Notes: a model not told the origin generated them from the letters alone. A stretch of 64,000 bases of DNA from Massilia oculi (GCF_003143515.1 NZ_CP029343.1:4712001-4776000); one strand, 5' to 3'. Positions 47,049-58,513 are shown, numbered from the stretch's first letter. Made by a program: numbers and translations.

Positions 47049-48035
47049 ATGCGCGCCATCGAGATCACCCAGCCCGGCAAGCCGGAAGTCCTGCAACTGT
47101 GCGAGCGCCCGACGCCGGTCCTGAAGGCCGGCGAAGTGCTCATCAAGGTCCACGCCGCCGGCATCAACCGGCCCGACGTGCTGCAGCGCCTGGGTAAATA
47201 CCCGGTGCCGCCCGGCGCCTCCGATCTGCCCGGCCTGGAAGTGGCGGGTGAGATCGTCGACGGCGACCTGGAAGGTAGTGACTTCAAGAAGGGCGACCTG
47301 GTATGCGCGCTGGTGCAGGGCGGCGGCTATGCCGAATACTGCGCGGCGCCGCTCGAACAGTGCCTGCCGGTGCCGGAAGGCCTGAGCGCGCTGGAAGCGG
47401 CCACCTTGCCGGAAACATATTTCACCGTGTGGAGCAATGTGTTCGACCGCGCCCGCCTGTCGGAGGGCGAGAGTTTGCTGGTGCAGGGCGGCAGCTCGGG
47501 CATCGGCGTGACCGCGATCCAGCTGGCCAAGGCCCTGGGCCACCGCGTGTTCGCCACCGCCGGCAGTGCCGACAAATGCCGCGCCGTCGAGGCGCTCGGC
47601 GCCGACCGCGGCATCAATTACCGCGACGAGGATTTCGTCGCCGTGGTCAAGGAACTCACGAACGGCAAAGGTGTCGACGTTATCCTGGACATGGTGGCGG
47701 GCGACTACGTGGCGCGCGAGATCGATTGCCTAGCCGACGACGGCCGCCTGGTCGTGATCGCGCTGCTGGGCGGTGCGCGCGCCAACGTCGACATGGGCCA
47801 GGTGCTGCGGCGCCGCCTGCACATCACCGGCTCGACCCTGCGGCCGCGTCCGGTGGAATTCAAGGCGGCGATCGCGCAGCAGTTGCGCGAACATGCCTGG
47901 CCGCTGTTCGCTCAGGGAAAGATCAAGCCGGTGATCCACCAGGTCTTCCCCATGGAACAGGCGGCTGAGGCGCATGCCCTGATGGAGTCGAGCACCCACG
48001 TCGGCAAGATCGTGCTGCAGGTGCAGCCGGGCTGA
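47049..48035 (+). CDS. qor: NAD(P)H quinone oxidoreductase, zinc-independent MDR family (PIG3-like)
   Basis: The protein has 328 residues. The N-terminal GroES-like domain includes HAAGINRPDVLQRLGKYPVP; the Rossmann motif is LLVQGGSSGIGVTAIQLAKAL near residues 140-160. Zinc-ligand cysteines of alcohol dehydrogenases are absent, as in quinone reductases. It lies upstream of tpiA-secG-nuo, as in other Burkholderiales; whether it serves the respiratory chain is inference. The gap before it is short, with GGGGAG about 9 bases before the ATG. Confidence 0.9.
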   Translation: MRAIEITQPGKPEVLQLCERPTPVLKAGEVLIKVHAAGINRPDVLQRLGKYPVPPGASDLPGLEVAGEIVDGDLEGSDFKKGDLVCALVQGGGYAEYCAAPLEQCLPVPEGLSALEAATLPETYFTVWSNVFDRARLSEGESLLVQGGSSGIGVTAIQLAKALGHRVFATAGSADKCRAVEALGADRGINYRDEDFVAVVKELTNGKGVDVILDMVAGDYVAREIDCLADDGRLVVIALLGGARANVDMGQVLRRRLHITGSTLRPRPVEFKAAIAQQLREHAWPLFAQGKIKPVIHQVFPMEQAAEAHALMESSTHVGKIVLQVQPG

Positions 48036-48050
48036 AGTAAGCAAGAAGGG

Positions 48051-48087
48051 GCGTGCCGGCCGGGCCAGGACGGCCTCGCGGGCACGC
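48051..48087 (+). terminator. GC-rich hairpin after qor
   Basis: GCGTGCC (48051-48057) pairs with GGCACGC (48081-48087), with further GC pairing inside. Only GGTTT follows, so termination efficiency is uncertain. Confidence 0.4.
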
Positions 48088-48140
48088 GGTTTCGGCGGGT
48101 TCCAGGCAAAAATCAGCGAGCCGAGCAGCTCAGCCTTTGT

Positions 48141-48169
48141 TTGACCGCCATATGATCGACCGCTAGAAT
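48141..48169 (+). promoter_or_regulatory. sigma70 promoter of tpiA
   Basis: TTGACC (48141-48146) and TAGAAT (48164-48169) are 17 bases apart, close to consensus, and lie 25 bases before the tpiA ATG. The transcript leader would be only about 20 bases. Confidence 0.8.
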
Positions 48170-48194
48170 AGCGGGTTATTTGACATGGGGTAGT

Positions 48195-48941
48195 ATGCGT
48201 CCCAAACTCGTCGTAGGTAACTGGAAGATGAACGGCAGCCGTGCAGCCAATGCGCAGCTGCTGCAAGGTATTCTCGCAGGATTGAATGACGGAGGCGCCG
48301 CGAGCGCCGTCTGCGTCCCCGCTCCCTACCTCTTTCAGTGTGAACAACTTCTCGCAGGCAGTGCAATGGCCTGGGGCGCGCAAGACGTCGCGACCGAGCC
48401 ATGCGGCGCCTTCACCGGCGAAGTCTGTTCCTCGATGCTGCAGGATTTCGGCTGCCGTTACGTGATCGTCGGCCATTCCGAACGCCGGGCCTACCATGGC
48501 GAATCGAATGCGCTGGTGGCGGGCAAGGCCAAGGCGGCGCTGGATGCCGGCCTGACCCCGATCGTGTGCGTCGGCGAAACGCTGGAGCAGCGTGAGGCGG
48601 GCGCCACGCAGGACGTGGTCGGCGCCCAGCTGGATGCGGTGCTGGAAGTGGTGGGCGCCGACGCCGTGCCCAAGCTCGTGGTTGCCTATGAGCCGGTGTG
48701 GGCGATCGGCACCGGCAAGACGGCGACGCCGGCGATGGCCCAGGAAGTGCACGCCTTCTTGCGTCAGAAACTGCGCAACTGCAACGCCGAGGCGGCGGAA
48801 CACGTACAAATCCTTTACGGCGGCAGCATGAAGCCGGAGAATGCAGGCGATCTGATGGCGCAGCCGGATATCGATGGCGGTCTGATCGGTGGGGCGGCGT
48901 TAAAGTCGAGCGATTTTCTCGGGATTATTCGAGCCGCGTAG
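48195..48941 (+). CDS. tpiA: triosephosphate isomerase
   Basis: This TIM barrel of 248 residues interconverts dihydroxyacetone phosphate and glyceraldehyde 3-phosphate. The start [14 protein letters not shown] holds the substrate-binding Asn and Lys. The catalytic His is in VIVGHSERR, the catalytic Glu in [14 protein letters not shown], and the phosphate-binding YGGSMKPEN is present. An earlier in-frame ATG at 48186 or the open frame from 48180 is not supported by family length. Confidence 0.97.
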   Translation: MRPKLVVGNWKMNGSRAANAQLLQGILAGLNDGGAASAVCVPAPYLFQCEQLLAGSAMAWGAQDVATEPCGAFTGEVCSSMLQDFGCRYVIVGHSERRAYHGESNALVAGKAKAALDAGLTPIVCVGETLEQREAGATQDVVGAQLDAVLEVVGADAVPKLVVAYEPVWAIGTGKTATPAMAQEVHAFLRQKLRNCNAEAAEHVQILYGGSMKPENAGDLMAQPDIDGGLIGGAALKSSDFLGIIRAA

Positions 48942-49056
48942 TCCGGGCCGCGAAGGCGTGCAGCATAAGATTTGGCTATAGGCGTCACGAATTTTCGAAT
49001 CTTTTGAAAATATAAGAAATTTAAAAACGTTGTTTTAAACTTGGAATGGAATTGCA

Positions 49057-49515
49057 ATGATCTGGTTCAATTTGATTATCGTCGTGCAAGTTGTTTCGGC
49101 CCTGGCCATTATCGGCCTGGTCCTGATGCAGCACGGTAAGGGCGCCGATATGGGCGCCGCCTTCGGCTCGGGCGCATCGGGCAGCCTGTTCGGCGCCTCG
49201 GGTTCGTCGAACTTCCTGTCGAAGTCGACCGCAGTCGCGGCCGCCATTTTCTTCGGTTCGACCCTGGCCCTGGCCTATATCGGCAACAGCGGCAGCGGCG
49301 GCGAAAGCGGCGGCGGCGTCATGGGTCGTGTGACCGTGCCGTCGAGCCAGGCGCCTGCGACAGGCATTCCTGGCGGCGCACCGGCCCAGACCGCACCGGC
49401 CGACGTGCCGACCCTGCCGGCCACTAACGCCGCACCGGCCGAAGCCATCCCGGCGACCCCGGCCCCGGCAGCACCGGCGCCAGCGGCGCCAGCACCGGCC
49501 GCTCCAGCCAAGTAA
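49057..49515 (+). CDS. secG: preprotein translocase subunit SecG
   Basis: This inner-membrane protein of 152 residues assists SecYEG-mediated export. Two transmembrane helices (about 2-22 and 50-70) flank the conserved loop GADMGAAFGSGASGSLFGASG. The C-terminal 70 residues are an Ala/Pro-rich tail much longer than in E. coli SecG and of low complexity. It lies 115 bases after tpiA. Confidence 0.95.
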   Translation: MIWFNLIIVVQVVSALAIIGLVLMQHGKGADMGAAFGSGASGSLFGASGSSNFLSKSTAVAAAIFFGSTLALAYIGNSGSGGESGGGVMGRVTVPSSQAPATGIPGGAPAQTAPADVPTLPATNAAPAEAIPATPAPAAPAPAAPAPAAPAK

Positions 49516-49555
49516 TGGGGCAGGGCGCGGCAACCGCGCCACATTTGTTGTTCAG

Positions 49556-49588
49556 AAACGCGCCGTTCTACGGCGCGTTTGTGCTTTT
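49556..49588 (+). terminator. secG terminator
   Basis: AAACGCGCCG-TTCTA-CGGCGCGTTT is a perfect 10-bp stem followed by GTGCTTTTA. A second hairpin GGCGCGG-CAA-CCGCGCC lies just before it at 49524-49540. Apart from these and the tRNA promoter, the 297 bases up to the tRNA hold nothing I can identify. Confidence 0.82.
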
Positions 49589-49771
49589 AGGCGTAGAATG
49601 CTGCGGCGCGTGGCTAAAGTATCAAGCCATGCGGTACGTGACCTTGGAATATTGACGCGTACCGTGTTTAGCAGTGCGGTCTTTCGGCGCCAGTAATTGA
49701 TGAGCCATCGATTATTCGGCGACGTGATTCAAAAAATTCGCAAATATCCTTGTGATTGCGCAATTTGAGCA

Positions 49772-49801
49772 TTGATAAGACATGCTAAGGCAGGGTAAAA
49801 T
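49772..49801 (+). promoter_or_regulatory. candidate tRNA-Leu promoter
   Basis: TTGATA (49772-49777) and TAAAAT (49796-49801) are 18 bases apart and end 11 bases before the tRNA. Confidence 0.6.
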
Positions 49802-49812
49802 ACTGGTCTCCA

Positions 49813-49897
49813 GCCGACGTGGTGAAATTGGTAGACACGCTATCTTGAGGGGGTAGTGGCGCAAGCTGTGCGAGTTCGAGTCTCGCCGTCGGCACCA
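49813..49897 (+). tRNA. tRNA-Leu (anticodon GAG)
   Basis: The acceptor stem GCCGACG pairs with CGTCGGC, followed by A and an encoded CCA (49895-49897). The anticodon stem CTATC/GGTAG holds the loop TTGAGGG, giving anticodon GAG (codons CUC, CUU). A long variable arm, typical of class II tRNAs, and the T loop TTCGAGT are present. Total length is 85 bases. Confidence 0.97.
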
Positions 49898-49909
49898 AAA
49901 TTGTGAAAG

Positions 49910-49960
49910 AAAGCCAGCAAGGGCGCACGAGTTTTCCCTCATGCCTGAGCTGGCTTTTTT
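49910..49960 (+). terminator. terminator-like hairpin after the tRNA
   Basis: AAAGCCAGC (49910-49918) pairs with GCTGGCTTT (49949-49957) and runs into six T residues. An inner AGGG/CCCT pairing shortens the loop. It likely ends the tRNA transcript before nuoA. Confidence 0.75.
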
Positions 49961-50068
49961 ACGAGGATCGTCGTCCGGTCCTGGTGGCAGGCTTGAAGCC
50001 AGGTTCGCACGATTCGGTGCTGCATCCCCGCAGCATTTCATTAACCGATCGTTCAGGAAGCTTCAGCT

Positions 50069-50428
50069 GTGAACCTCGAAAATTATCTCCCCGTTCTTCT
50101 CTTTATCCTGGTTGGCATCGGTGTCGGTGTTGCTCCGCAGGTGCTCGGTCGGCTGCTCGGCCCGCACAAGCCCGACGATGCCAAGCTGTCCCCGTATGAA
50201 TGCGGCTTCGAAGCGTTCGAAGACGCACGCATGAAGTTCGACGTCAGGTACTACCTGATCGCGATCTTGTTCATTTTGTTTGATCTGGAAACGGCATTCT
50301 TCTTCCCATGGGGCGTCTCGATGCGCGAGCTGGGTTGGACCGGTTTCATCACGATGATGGTGTTCATCGCCGAGTTCGTGGTCGGTTTCTGGTACATCTG
50401 GAAGAAAGGTGCCCTTGATTGGGAATAA
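50069..50428 (+). CDS. nuoA: NADH-quinone oxidoreductase subunit A
   Basis: This complex I membrane subunit has 119 residues and three transmembrane helices. It begins at GTG with AGGAAG eight bases upstream. The conserved loop [20 protein letters not shown] and the helix [16 protein letters not shown] are diagnostic. The Cys in the loop lies near the quinone site. It is the first of the nuo genes, which run without a break to the window end. Confidence 0.97.
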   Translation: MNLENYLPVLLFILVGIGVGVAPQVLGRLLGPHKPDDAKLSPYECGFEAFEDARMKFDVRYYLIAILFILFDLETAFFFPWGVSMRELGWTGFITMMVFIAEFVVGFWYIWKKGALDWE

Positions 50429-50431
50429 GCC

Positions 50432-50908
50432 ATGGCAATTGAAGGCGTATTAAACGAAGGTTTCATCACCACCACAGCCGACAAGCTGATCAACTGGGCG
50501 CGTACGGGGTCGATGTTCCCGATGACGTTCGGTCTGGCCTGCTGCGCGGTCGAGATGATGCACGTGGGCGCGGCCCGCTACGACATGGACCGCTTCGGTA
50601 TCGTGTTCCGTCCATCGCCGCGTCAGTCCGACGTGATGATCGTCGCCGGCACCTTGTGCAACAAGATGGCGCCGGCGCTGCGCAAGGTCTACGACCAGAT
50701 GGCGGAACCGCGCTGGGTGATCTCGATGGGCTCCTGTGCCAACGGCGGCGGCTACTACCACTACTCGTATTCGGTGGTGCGCGGCTGCGATCGCATCGTT
50801 CCGGTCGATGTGTACGTGCCAGGCTGCCCGCCGACTGCCGAAGCCCTGCTGTACGGCATCATGCAGCTCCAGAACAAGATCAAGCGCACCAACACCATCG
50901 CGCGCTAA
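50432..50908 (+). CDS. nuoB: NADH-quinone oxidoreductase subunit B
   Basis: The protein has 158 residues and carries the terminal [4Fe-4S] cluster N2, which passes electrons to quinone. Cluster ligands are the paired Cys in [10 protein letters not shown], the Cys in GSCANGGG and the Cys in [10 protein letters not shown]. It lies 3 bases after nuoA. Confidence 0.98.
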   Translation: MAIEGVLNEGFITTTADKLINWARTGSMFPMTFGLACCAVEMMHVGAARYDMDRFGIVFRPSPRQSDVMIVAGTLCNKMAPALRKVYDQMAEPRWVISMGSCANGGGYYHYSYSVVRGCDRIVPVDVYVPGCPPTAEALLYGIMQLQNKIKRTNTIAR

Positions 50909-50926
50909 AAACGGACGGCGTACTCC

Positions 50927-51520
50927 ATGACGACAAAACTCGAGACCCTTGAACTCGCCCTGAAAAATGCATTGGGCGAGGGCGCTGCCATTTCGGCGGC
51001 GCTGGGCGAAGTGACCGTGGTGGTCAAGGCGGCTGATTACATCAAGACCATGACCACCCTGCGCGACGACGCCAGCCTGGCGTTCGAGCAGATGATCGAC
51101 CTGTGCGGCGTCGACTACTCGACCTATGGCGAAGGCACCTACGAAGGTCCGCGCTTCGCGGTCGTGGTGCACCTGCTGTCGATTTCGAAGAACTGGCGCG
51201 TCCGCGTGCGCGTGTTCTGCCCGGACGACGACATGCCGCTCGTCGAATCGATCACCGGCATCTGGCGCGCCGCCAACTGGTTCGAGCGCGAAGCGTTCGA
51301 CATGTTCGGCATCCTGTTCGACGGCCACGGCGACCTGCGCCGCATCCTGACCGACTACGGCTTCATCGGCCACCCGTTCCGCAAGGACTTCCCGATCTCG
51401 GGCTATGTCGAAATGCGCTACGACCCGGAACAGAAACGCGTGATCTACCAACCCGTCACGATCGAGCCGCGCGAGAACATCCCGCGCGTGATTCGCGAAG
51501 AGACCTACGGGACGAAATAA
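50927..51520 (+). CDS. nuoC: NADH-quinone oxidoreductase subunit C
   Basis: The protein has 197 residues and is the 30-kDa peripheral-arm subunit. Diagnostic stretches are [15 protein letters not shown] and [19 protein letters not shown]. It is a separate gene here, not fused to nuoD as in E. coli. Its stop shares one base with the nuoD start. Confidence 0.97.
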   Translation: MTTKLETLELALKNALGEGAAISAALGEVTVVVKAADYIKTMTTLRDDASLAFEQMIDLCGVDYSTYGEGTYEGPRFAVVVHLLSISKNWRVRVRVFCPDDDMPLVESITGIWRAANWFEREAFDMFGILFDGHGDLRRILTDYGFIGHPFRKDFPISGYVEMRYDPEQKRVIYQPVTIEPRENIPRVIREETYGTK

Positions 51521-52773
51521 TGGCTGAGCTTAAGAACTACACCCTGAACTTTGGTCCGCAGCACCCGGCAGCGCACGGCGTGCTGCGCCTGGTGCTCGAA
51601 CTCGACGGCGAGGTGATCCAGCGCGCCGACCCGCACATCGGCCTGCTGCACCGCGGTACCGAGAAGCTGGCGGAAACCCGCACCTATCTCCAGTCGGTTC
51701 CCTATATGGACCGCCTCGACTACGTGTCGATGATGTGCAACGAGCACGGCTATGTGCTGGCGATCGAAAAGCTGCTCGGCATCGAAGCGCCGATCCGCGC
51801 CCAGTACATCCGCACCATGTTCGACGAGATCACCCGCATCCTGAACCACCTGATGTGGCTGGGCGCGCACGCGCTGGACATCGGCGCCATGGGCCCGTTC
51901 CTGTACTGCTTCCGCGATCGCGAAGACCTGTTCGACGTCTATGAAGCGGTGTCGGGCGCGCGCATGCACGCGGCCTACTACCGTCCGGGCGGCGTGTACC
52001 GCGACCTGCCGGACACCATGCCGCAACATAAACAGTCGCCGATCCGCAGCGCCAAGGCGATCGCCGAGCTGAACGAACACCGCCAGGGTTCGGTCATCGA
52101 CTTCCTGGACGCGTTCACGAAACGCTTCGACGGCTATGTCGACGAGTACGAAACCCTGCTGACCGACAACCGTATCTGGAAGCAAAGGACGGTCGGCATC
52201 GGCGTCGTGTCGCCGGAAGACGCGAAAGCCATGGGCTTCACCGGCGCCATGCTGCGCGGCTCGGGCATCGCCTGGGACTTGCGCAAGCACCAGCCTTACG
52301 CGGCCTACGACAAGGTCGAGTTCGACATCCCGGTCGGCACCAACGGCGACTCCTACGACCGCTACCTGGTGCGCGTGGAAGAGCTGCGCCAGTCGAACCG
52401 CATCATCAAGCAGTGCCTGGCCTGGCTGCGCGCCAACCCGGGTCCTGTGATGATCGACAACAACAAGATCGCGCCGCCGAACCGGATGGACATGAAGTCC
52501 AATATGGAATCGCTGATCCACCACTTCAAGCTGTTCACCGAAGGCTTCCACGTCCCAGAGGGCGAGGCCTATGCCGCGGTCGAGCACCCGAAGGGCGAGT
52601 TCGGCATCTATATCGTCTCCGACGGCGCCAACAAGCCATACCGCCTGAAAATCCGCACTCCGGACTACGTCCACCTGCAGAGCCTCGACGAGATGGCACG
52701 CGGCCACATGATCGCTGACGCGGTGGCCATCATCGGTACCCAGGACATCGTGTTCGGCAGTATCGACAGGTAA
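51520..52773 (+). CDS. nuoD: NADH-quinone oxidoreductase subunit D
   Basis: The protein has 417 residues and is the 49-kDa subunit that, with NuoB, forms the quinone-binding cavity. The quinone-site hairpin [15 protein letters not shown] lies at residues 8-22, and the catalytic Tyr region in [12 protein letters not shown]. It ends with the family-typical VFGSIDR. The start ATG overlaps the nuoC stop (TAATG). Confidence 0.98.
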   Translation: MAELKNYTLNFGPQHPAAHGVLRLVLELDGEVIQRADPHIGLLHRGTEKLAETRTYLQSVPYMDRLDYVSMMCNEHGYVLAIEKLLGIEAPIRAQYIRTMFDEITRILNHLMWLGAHALDIGAMGPFLYCFRDREDLFDVYEAVSGARMHAAYYRPGGVYRDLPDTMPQHKQSPIRSAKAIAELNEHRQGSVIDFLDAFTKRFDGYVDEYETLLTDNRIWKQRTVGIGVVSPEDAKAMGFTGAMLRGSGIAWDLRKHQPYAAYDKVEFDIPVGTNGDSYDRYLVRVEELRQSNRIIKQCLAWLRANPGPVMIDNNKIAPPNRMDMKSNMESLIHHFKLFTEGFHVPEGEAYAAVEHPKGEFGIYIVSDGANKPYRLKIRTPDYVHLQSLDEMARGHMIADAVAIIGTQDIVFGSIDR

Positions 52774-52790
52774 GGGAAGGGCAGAGAAAA

Positions 52791-53267
52791 ATGTTATCGC
52801 AGCAGTGCTACCAAAAAATCGATCGTGAGCTGGCCAAGTACCCAGCCGATCAACGCCAGTCGGCCGTGATGGCTTCGCTGGCCCATGCCCAGGTCGAACT
52901 GGGCTGGCTGTCGCCGGAAACCATGCAGGAAATCGCCGACTACATCGGCATGCCGGCCATCGCCGTGCAGGAAGTGGCGACTTTCTACAATATGTTCAAC
53001 ATCAAGCCGGTCGGCAAGCACAAGATCACCGTGTGCACCAACCTGCCATGCGCCCTGTCGGGCGGCGAACGCGCCGGCCAGTTCCTGAAGGACAAGCTGG
53101 GCATCGACTACCGCGACACCACCGAAGACGGCCAGTTCACGCTGATGGAAGGCGAGTGCATGGGCGCCTGCGGCGACGCGCCGGTCATGCTGGTGAATAA
53201 CCACCGCATGTGTTCGTTCATGAGCGACGCCAAGATCGACGCCCTGGTAGAGGAACTGAAGAAATGA
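52791..53267 (+). CDS. nuoE: NADH-quinone oxidoreductase subunit E
   Basis: The protein has 158 residues and has a thioredoxin-like [2Fe-2S] domain (cluster N1a). Ligands are CTNLPC near residues 83-88 and ECMGAC near 123-128. It partners NuoF in the NADH-oxidising module and overlaps the nuoF start by 4 bases. Confidence 0.97.
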   Translation: MLSQQCYQKIDRELAKYPADQRQSAVMASLAHAQVELGWLSPETMQEIADYIGMPAIAVQEVATFYNMFNIKPVGKHKITVCTNLPCALSGGERAGQFLKDKLGIDYRDTTEDGQFTLMEGECMGACGDAPVMLVNNHRMCSFMSDAKIDALVEELKK

Positions 53268-54559
53268 CCAGCCTGCACGACCGTCACATCAAACCGCTGA
53301 TCCTCGCCGACCTGAACGGCGAGAACTGGCACCTGGCCGACTACGTCAAGCGTGGCGGCTATGCGGCGCTGCGCCGCATCATCGAAGAAAAGATCACGCC
53401 GGAACAGATCATCGCAGACATGAAGGCCTCGGGCCTGCGTGGCCGCGGCGGTGCGGGCTTCCCGACCGGCCTGAAGTGGAGCTTCATGCCGCGCCAGTTC
53501 CCGGGCCAGAAATACCTCGTCTGCAATACCGATGAGGGCGAACCGGGCACGTTCAAGGACCGCGACATCATCCGCTACAACCCGCATGCGCTGATCGAAG
53601 GCATGGCCATCGGCGCCTACGCGATGGGCATCACCGTGGGTTACAACTACATCCACGGCGAGATCTTCCAGGACTACCTGCGTTTCGAGGAAGCGCTGGA
53701 AGAAGCGCGCGCGGCCGGCTTCCTGGGCAATAACATCCTGGGTTCGGAATTCTCGTTCCAGCTGCACGCCCACCACGGCTATGGCGCCTACATCTGCGGC
53801 GAAGAAACCGCCTTGCTGGAATCGCTGGAAGGCAAGAAGGGCCAGCCGCGCTTCAAGCCGCCATTCCCGGCCTCGTTCGGCCTGTATGGCAAGCCGACCA
53901 CGATCAACAACACCGAAACGTTCGCGGCCGTCCCGTTCATCCTGAACATCGGTGCCGAGAACTATATGGCGCTGGGCAAGCCGAACAACGGCGGCACCAA
54001 GATCTTCTCGATCTCGGGCGACGTCGAGCGTCCGGGCAACTACGAAGTTCCGCTGGGCACGCCGTTCGCGACCCTGATGGAACTGGCTGGCGGCATGCGC
54101 GGCGGCAAGAAGATCAAGGCCGTCATTCCTGGCGGTTCGTCGGCGCCTGTCGTTCCTGGCGACCTGATGATGCAGACCGACCTCGACTACGATTCGATCG
54201 CGAAAGCGGGTTCGATGCTGGGTTCGGGCGCCGTCATCGTCATGGACGAGACCCGCTGCATGGTCAAGTCGCTGCTGCGCCTGTCGTACTTCTACTACGA
54301 AGAATCGTGCGGCCAGTGCACCCCGTGCCGCGAAGGCACCGGCTGGATGTACCGCATGGTCCACCGCATCGAGCATGGCCAGGGTCGTCCGGAAGACATG
54401 GATCTGCTGAACAACATCGCCGACAACATCAAGGGCCGCACCATCTGCGCGCTCGGCGATGCGGCTGCGATGCCAGTCCAGGCGATGATCAAGCACTTCC
54501 GCCAGGAATTTGAATATCACATCGAGCACAAGCACTGCCTCGTGCCCGCATACCTTTAA
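53264..54559 (+). CDS. nuoF: NADH-quinone oxidoreductase subunit F
   Basis: The protein has 431 residues and binds NADH, FMN and cluster N3. The FMN/NADH region shows [13 protein letters not shown] and [11 protein letters not shown]. The [4Fe-4S] ligands are [12 protein letters not shown] and the later ICALGDAA. The ATG at 53264 overlaps the nuoE stop (ATGA); the longer frame upstream is not needed. Confidence 0.98.
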   Translation: MTSLHDRHIKPLILADLNGENWHLADYVKRGGYAALRRIIEEKITPEQIIADMKASGLRGRGGAGFPTGLKWSFMPRQFPGQKYLVCNTDEGEPGTFKDRDIIRYNPHALIEGMAIGAYAMGITVGYNYIHGEIFQDYLRFEEALEEARAAGFLGNNILGSEFSFQLHAHHGYGAYICGEETALLESLEGKKGQPRFKPPFPASFGLYGKPTTINNTETFAAVPFILNIGAENYMALGKPNNGGTKIFSISGDVERPGNYEVPLGTPFATLMELAGGMRGGKKIKAVIPGGSSAPVVPGDLMMQTDLDYDSIAKAGSMLGSGAVIVMDETRCMVKSLLRLSYFYYEESCGQCTPCREGTGWMYRMVHRIEHGQGRPEDMDLLNNIADNIKGRTICALGDAAAMPVQAMIKHFRQEFEYHIEHKHCLVPAYL

Positions 54560-54580
54560 ACCAGGTCAGGTAACGATCAA

Positions 54581-56923
54581 ATGGTTGAAATCGAATTAGA
54601 CGGCAAGAAAGTCGAAGTCCCACCGGGTTCCATGGTGATGGACGCCGCAAACAAACTCGGCACCTATATTCCGCACTTCTGCTATCACAAGAAATTGTCG
54701 ATCGCAGCAAACTGCCGCATGTGCCTGGTCGAAGTGGAGAAGGCGCCCAAGCCCCTGCCGGCATGCGCTACCCCCGTGTCGCCAGGCATGATCGTGCGCA
54801 GCCACAGCGACAAGGCCGTGCAGGCACAGAAGTCGGTGATGGAATTCCTGCTCATTAACCACCCGCTGGATTGCCCGATCTGCGACCAGGGCGGCGAATG
54901 CCAGCTGCAGGATCTGGCCGTCGGCTACGGCAAGAGCGGCTCGCGCTACGAAGAAGAAAAACGCGTGGTGGCCCCGAAGGAAGCGGGCCCGCTGATCTCG
55001 ATGGAAGAGATGTCGCGCTGCATCCAGTGCACCCGTTGCGTGCGTTTCGGCCAGGAAGTGGCTGGCGTGATGGAATTCGGCATGCTGGGCCGCGGCGAGC
55101 ACTCCGAGATCACCACGTTCGTCGGCAAGACCGTCGACTCCGAAGTGTCCGGCAACATGATCGACCTGTGCCCGGTCGGCGCGCTGACCAGCAAGCCGTT
55201 CCGTTACTCGGCACGTCCTTGGGAACTGCAGCGCCGCAAGTCGGTGTCGCCGCACGATTCGCTGGGCGCCAACCTGATCGTCCAGGTCAAGGGCGGTAAA
55301 GTCATGCGCGTGCTGCCGCTCGAGAACGAAGCGGTCAACGAGTGCTGGCTGTCGGACAAGGAGCGTTTCTCGTACGAGGCGCTGGACAATGCCGATCGGT
55401 TGACCAAGCCGATGATCAAGCAGGACAACAAGTGGATCGAGACCGAATGGTCGACGGCCCTTGAATATGTTGCCCACGGCCTGCGCAATATCCGCCACGA
55501 GCACGGCGCCGACAGCCTCGCGGCCGTCGCCACCGCCCACTCGACCGTGGAAGAACTGTACCTGCTGAACAAGGCCTTCCGCGGCTTCGGCTCGGAGAAC
55601 GTCGACTTCCGCCTGCGCCAGAGCGATTTCGCGCTGGACGGCCAGGTGACCCCGTGGCTCGGCATGCCGATCGCGCAACTGTCGACCCTGAAGCGCGCAC
55701 TGGTCATCGGTTCCTTCCTGCGCAAGGATCACCCGCTGGTCACCACCCGCCTGCGCGCCGCCACCAAGGCCGGCCTGCGCCTGTCGGTGCTGGGTGGCAG
55801 CGACGAAGAACTGCTGATGAAGGTCGCCCACAAGCTGATCGCGGCGCCAAGCGACTGGCTGGTCGCGCTGTCGGAGGTCGTGGTCGCCATCGCCGCCGAC
55901 AAGAACATCGCCGTCCCGGCCGGCTTCGAGAACGTCGAAGCGTCGGAGCAGGCGAAAGCCATCGCCGCGTCGCTGGTCGTCGTCGGTGACGTCGACGTGC
56001 CAGGCGCCATCCTGCTGGGCAACGCCGCCGCGCAACACCCGCAAGCCTCGAAGATCCACGCCGCCGCGCAATGGATCGCCGAGCAGACCGGTTGTTCGTT
56101 CGGCTACCTGGTCGACGCCGCCAACAGCGTCGGCGGCCACCTGGTGGGCGCTACCTCGGGCAAGAAGGAATCGCTGTTCGCCACGCCGAAGAAAGCCTAT
56201 GTGCTGCTGAACGCGGAACCGGAACTGGATGCAGCCAACCCGCAGCAAGCCGTCGCCGCCCTGCAGCAGGCCGAGATGGTCGTCGCGATGTCGGCCTTCA
56301 AGCACGGCATGGAGTACGCCGACGTGCTGCTGCCGATCGCGCCGTTCTCGGAAACCTCGGGCACCTTTGTCAACTGCGAAGGCCGCGCACAGAGCTTCAA
56401 CGGCACCGTGCGTCCGCTGGGCGACGCGCGTCCGGCCTGGAAAGTGCTGCGCGTGCTGGGCAACCTGCTGGGCCTGACCGGCTTCGACTACGAGACGTCG
56501 GAAGCGATCCGCGACGAAGCCTTCGGCAAGGGCAATACCGACCTGTCGGCCAAGCTGAACAACAAGGCGACGCTGGCGCCATCCGCGGGCAGTTACGCCC
56601 CGGCCGGCCAGCTCGAGCGCCTGACCGACGTGCCGGTGTACTTCACCGACGCGCTGGCCCGCCGTTCCGAGCCGCTGCAGCGCACCGCCGACGCGAATGC
56701 GCCGCTGGTCACGCTGTCGAAGACGGTCGCCGAGTCGATTGGCGTGAAGGCAGGTGACAGCGTGAAGGTCACCCAGGGCAATGGCTCGGCCATCCTGGTC
56801 GCCAACGTCGACAAGACCCTGCCGCCCTACGCGGTGCGTGTCGCCGCCGGCCATCCGGCCGTCGCCGGCCTGGGCGCGATGTTCGGTTCCATCCAAGTTG
56901 AAAAAGCAGGGGAGGGCAAGTAA
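54581..56923 (+). CDS. nuoG: NADH-quinone oxidoreductase subunit G
   Basis: The protein has 780 residues and is the 75-kDa subunit. Its N-terminal ferredoxin-like part binds a [2Fe-2S] cluster (CYHKK...NCRMC...CATPV) and two [4Fe-4S] clusters ([15 protein letters not shown] and [10 protein letters not shown] with a later Cys in LCPVGAL). The remaining 550 residues have a molybdopterin-oxidoreductase fold without cofactor. The extra N7 cluster of E. coli is not visible. The stop overlaps the nuoH start (TAATG). Confidence 0.97.
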   Translation: MVEIELDGKKVEVPPGSMVMDAANKLGTYIPHFCYHKKLSIAANCRMCLVEVEKAPKPLPACATPVSPGMIVRSHSDKAVQAQKSVMEFLLINHPLDCPICDQGGECQLQDLAVGYGKSGSRYEEEKRVVAPKEAGPLISMEEMSRCIQCTRCVRFGQEVAGVMEFGMLGRGEHSEITTFVGKTVDSEVSGNMIDLCPVGALTSKPFRYSARPWELQRRKSVSPHDSLGANLIVQVKGGKVMRVLPLENEAVNECWLSDKERFSYEALDNADRLTKPMIKQDNKWIETEWSTALEYVAHGLRNIRHEHGADSLAAVATAHSTVEELYLLNKAFRGFGSENVDFRLRQSDFALDGQVTPWLGMPIAQLSTLKRALVIGSFLRKDHPLVTTRLRAATKAGLRLSVLGGSDEELLMKVAHKLIAAPSDWLVALSEVVVAIAADKNIAVPAGFENVEASEQAKAIAASLVVVGDVDVPGAILLGNAAAQHPQASKIHAAAQWIAEQTGCSFGYLVDAANSVGGHLVGATSGKKESLFATPKKAYVLLNAEPELDAANPQQAVAALQQAEMVVAMSAFKHGMEYADVLLPIAPFSETSGTFVNCEGRAQSFNGTVRPLGDARPAWKVLRVLGNLLGLTGFDYETSEAIRDEAFGKGNTDLSAKLNNKATLAPSAGSYAPAGQLERLTDVPVYFTDALARRSEPLQRTADANAPLVTLSKTVAESIGVKAGDSVKVTQGNGSAILVANVDKTLPPYAVRVAAGHPAVAGLGAMFGSIQVEKAGEGK

Positions 56924-58014
56924 TGGCAACGCCCGGTTATATCGATTCATTCAACGCCGGCGGCGCCGACCTGCTCGGCCCGGTCTGGCCGCTGGTCTGG
57001 ACCATCATCAAGATCATCGCCGTCGTCGCGCCGCTGATGATCGCGATCGCCTACGCCACCCTGTGGGAACGTAAATTCATCGGCTGGATCCAGATCCGTA
57101 TCGGCCCGAACCGCGTCGGCCCTGGCGGCCTGCTGCAGCCGATGGCCGACGGCCTGAAACTGCTGATCAAGGAAATCGTGATTCCGGCTAAGGCGAACCG
57201 CAACCTGTTCGTCATCGGCCCGATCATGACCATCATGCCGGCGCTGGCCGCCTGGTCGGTGGTGCCGTTCGGCCCGCAGTTCGCGCTGGCCGACGTCAAC
57301 GCCGGCGTGCTGCTGCTGCTGGCGATCACCTCGGTCGAAGTCTACGGCATCATCATCGCCGGCTGGGCCTCGAACTCGAAGTACTCGTTCATGGGCGCGA
57401 TGCGCGCCTCGGCGCAGATGATCTCGTACGAAATCCCGATGGGCTTCGTGCTGGTGGTCGTGCTGATGGTCTCGGGCACCCTGAACCTGTCGGGCATCGT
57501 CGCCGGCCAGCAAGTGGGCATGTTCGCCGACATGGGGATCAACTTCCTGTCGTGGAACTGGCTGCCGCTGTTCCCGCTGTTCATCATCTACCTCGTGTCG
57601 GGCCTGGCCGAGTGCGGTCGTCACCCGTTCGACGTGATCGAAGGCGAATCGGAAATCGTGGCTGGCCACATGGTCGAGTACTCGGGCATGTCGTACGCGA
57701 TGTTCATGCTGGCCGAATACGGCAACATGATCCTGATCGGTACCCTGGCGTCGCTGTTCTTCATGGGCGGCTGGTCGGCGCCGTTCGCCTTCCTCGAAGT
57801 GGGCGGCACCATTGGCGGCTTCATCGGCTTCTTCTGGCTGTTCCTGAAGGCCTTCCTGTTCGTGACCTTCTTCATCTGGGTCCGCGGTACCTTCCCACGC
57901 TACCGCTATGACCAGATCATGCGCCTGGGCTGGAAAGTGTTCATCCCGCTGACCCTGATCTGGCTGGTCGTCGTCGCCGTCTGGATGCAGACGCCGTGGA
58001 ATATTTGGAAGTAA
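56923..58014 (+). CDS. nuoH: NADH-quinone oxidoreductase subunit H
   Basis: This membrane subunit of 363 residues (ND1 type) sits at the quinone entry and start of the proton path. Eight or so helices are present; conserved loops are [19 protein letters not shown] and [19 protein letters not shown], the latter rich in functional Glu residues. Confidence 0.98.
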   Translation: MATPGYIDSFNAGGADLLGPVWPLVWTIIKIIAVVAPLMIAIAYATLWERKFIGWIQIRIGPNRVGPGGLLQPMADGLKLLIKEIVIPAKANRNLFVIGPIMTIMPALAAWSVVPFGPQFALADVNAGVLLLLAITSVEVYGIIIAGWASNSKYSFMGAMRASAQMISYEIPMGFVLVVVLMVSGTLNLSGIVAGQQVGMFADMGINFLSWNWLPLFPLFIIYLVSGLAECGRHPFDVIEGESEIVAGHMVEYSGMSYAMFMLAEYGNMILIGTLASLFFMGGWSAPFAFLEVGGTIGGFIGFFWLFLKAFLFVTFFIWVRGTFPRYRYDQIMRLGWKVFIPLTLIWLVVVAVWMQTPWNIWK

Positions 58015-58024
58015 GGAACACACA

Positions 58025-58513
58025 ATGTCCAGAATGAAAGAAATCCTCGGCAGCCTGATGCTGACCGAGTTGATCAAGGGCCTTGCCCTGACCGGGAAAT
58101 ATGCGCTGTCGCGCAAGATCACGGTCCAGTACCCGGAAGAAAAGACCCCGATGTCGAACCGCTTCCGCGGCCTGCACGCGCTGCGCCGCTACCCCAACGG
58201 GGAAGAGCGCTGCATCGCCTGCAAGCTGTGCGAAGCGGTGTGCCCGGCCATGGCCATCACGATCGAATCGGCGCAGCGCGATGACGGCACCCGCCGCACC
58301 ACGCGCTACGACATCGACCTGACCAAGTGCATCTTCTGCGGCTTCTGCGAAGAATCGTGCCCGGTCGACTCGATCGTGGAGACCCACGTGCTGGAATACC
58401 ACGGCGAGAAACGCGGCGATCTCTACTACACCAAGGAGATGCTGCTCGCCGTCGGCGACCGCTACGAAGCCGACATCGCCGCCGCCCGCGAGGCGGACGC
58501 GAAGTACCGCTAA
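58025..58513 (+). CDS. nuoI: NADH-quinone oxidoreductase subunit I
   Basis: The protein has 162 residues with an N-terminal amphipathic region and two [4Fe-4S] motifs for clusters N6a and N6b: [12 protein letters not shown] and [12 protein letters not shown]. It carries electrons from NuoG to NuoB. It lies 10 bases after nuoH. Confidence 0.98.
   Translation: MSRMKEILGSLMLTELIKGLALTGKYALSRKITVQYPEEKTPMSNRFRGLHALRRYPNGEERCIACKLCEAVCPAMAITIESAQRDDGTRRTTRYDIDLTKCIFCGFCEESCPVDSIVETHVLEYHGEKRGDLYYTKEMLLAVGDRYEADIAAAREADAKYR

Noticed and set aside
49765..49801. TTGAGC as the -35 of the tRNA-Leu promoter
   Set aside because: The spacer to TAAAAT would be 25 bases. TTGATA seven bases later gives an acceptable 18.
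49813..49897. tRNA-Leu as an integration site for a genomic island
   Set aside because: No integrase gene, no direct repeat of the tRNA 3' end and no foreign-looking DNA lies beside it; conserved genes flank both sides.
54596..56950. 784-codon antisense frame over nuoG (similar long ones over pnp, ilvB and nuoL)
   Set aside because: These are expected in high-GC DNA with strong third-position bias. They have no domain signatures and exactly mirror real genes.
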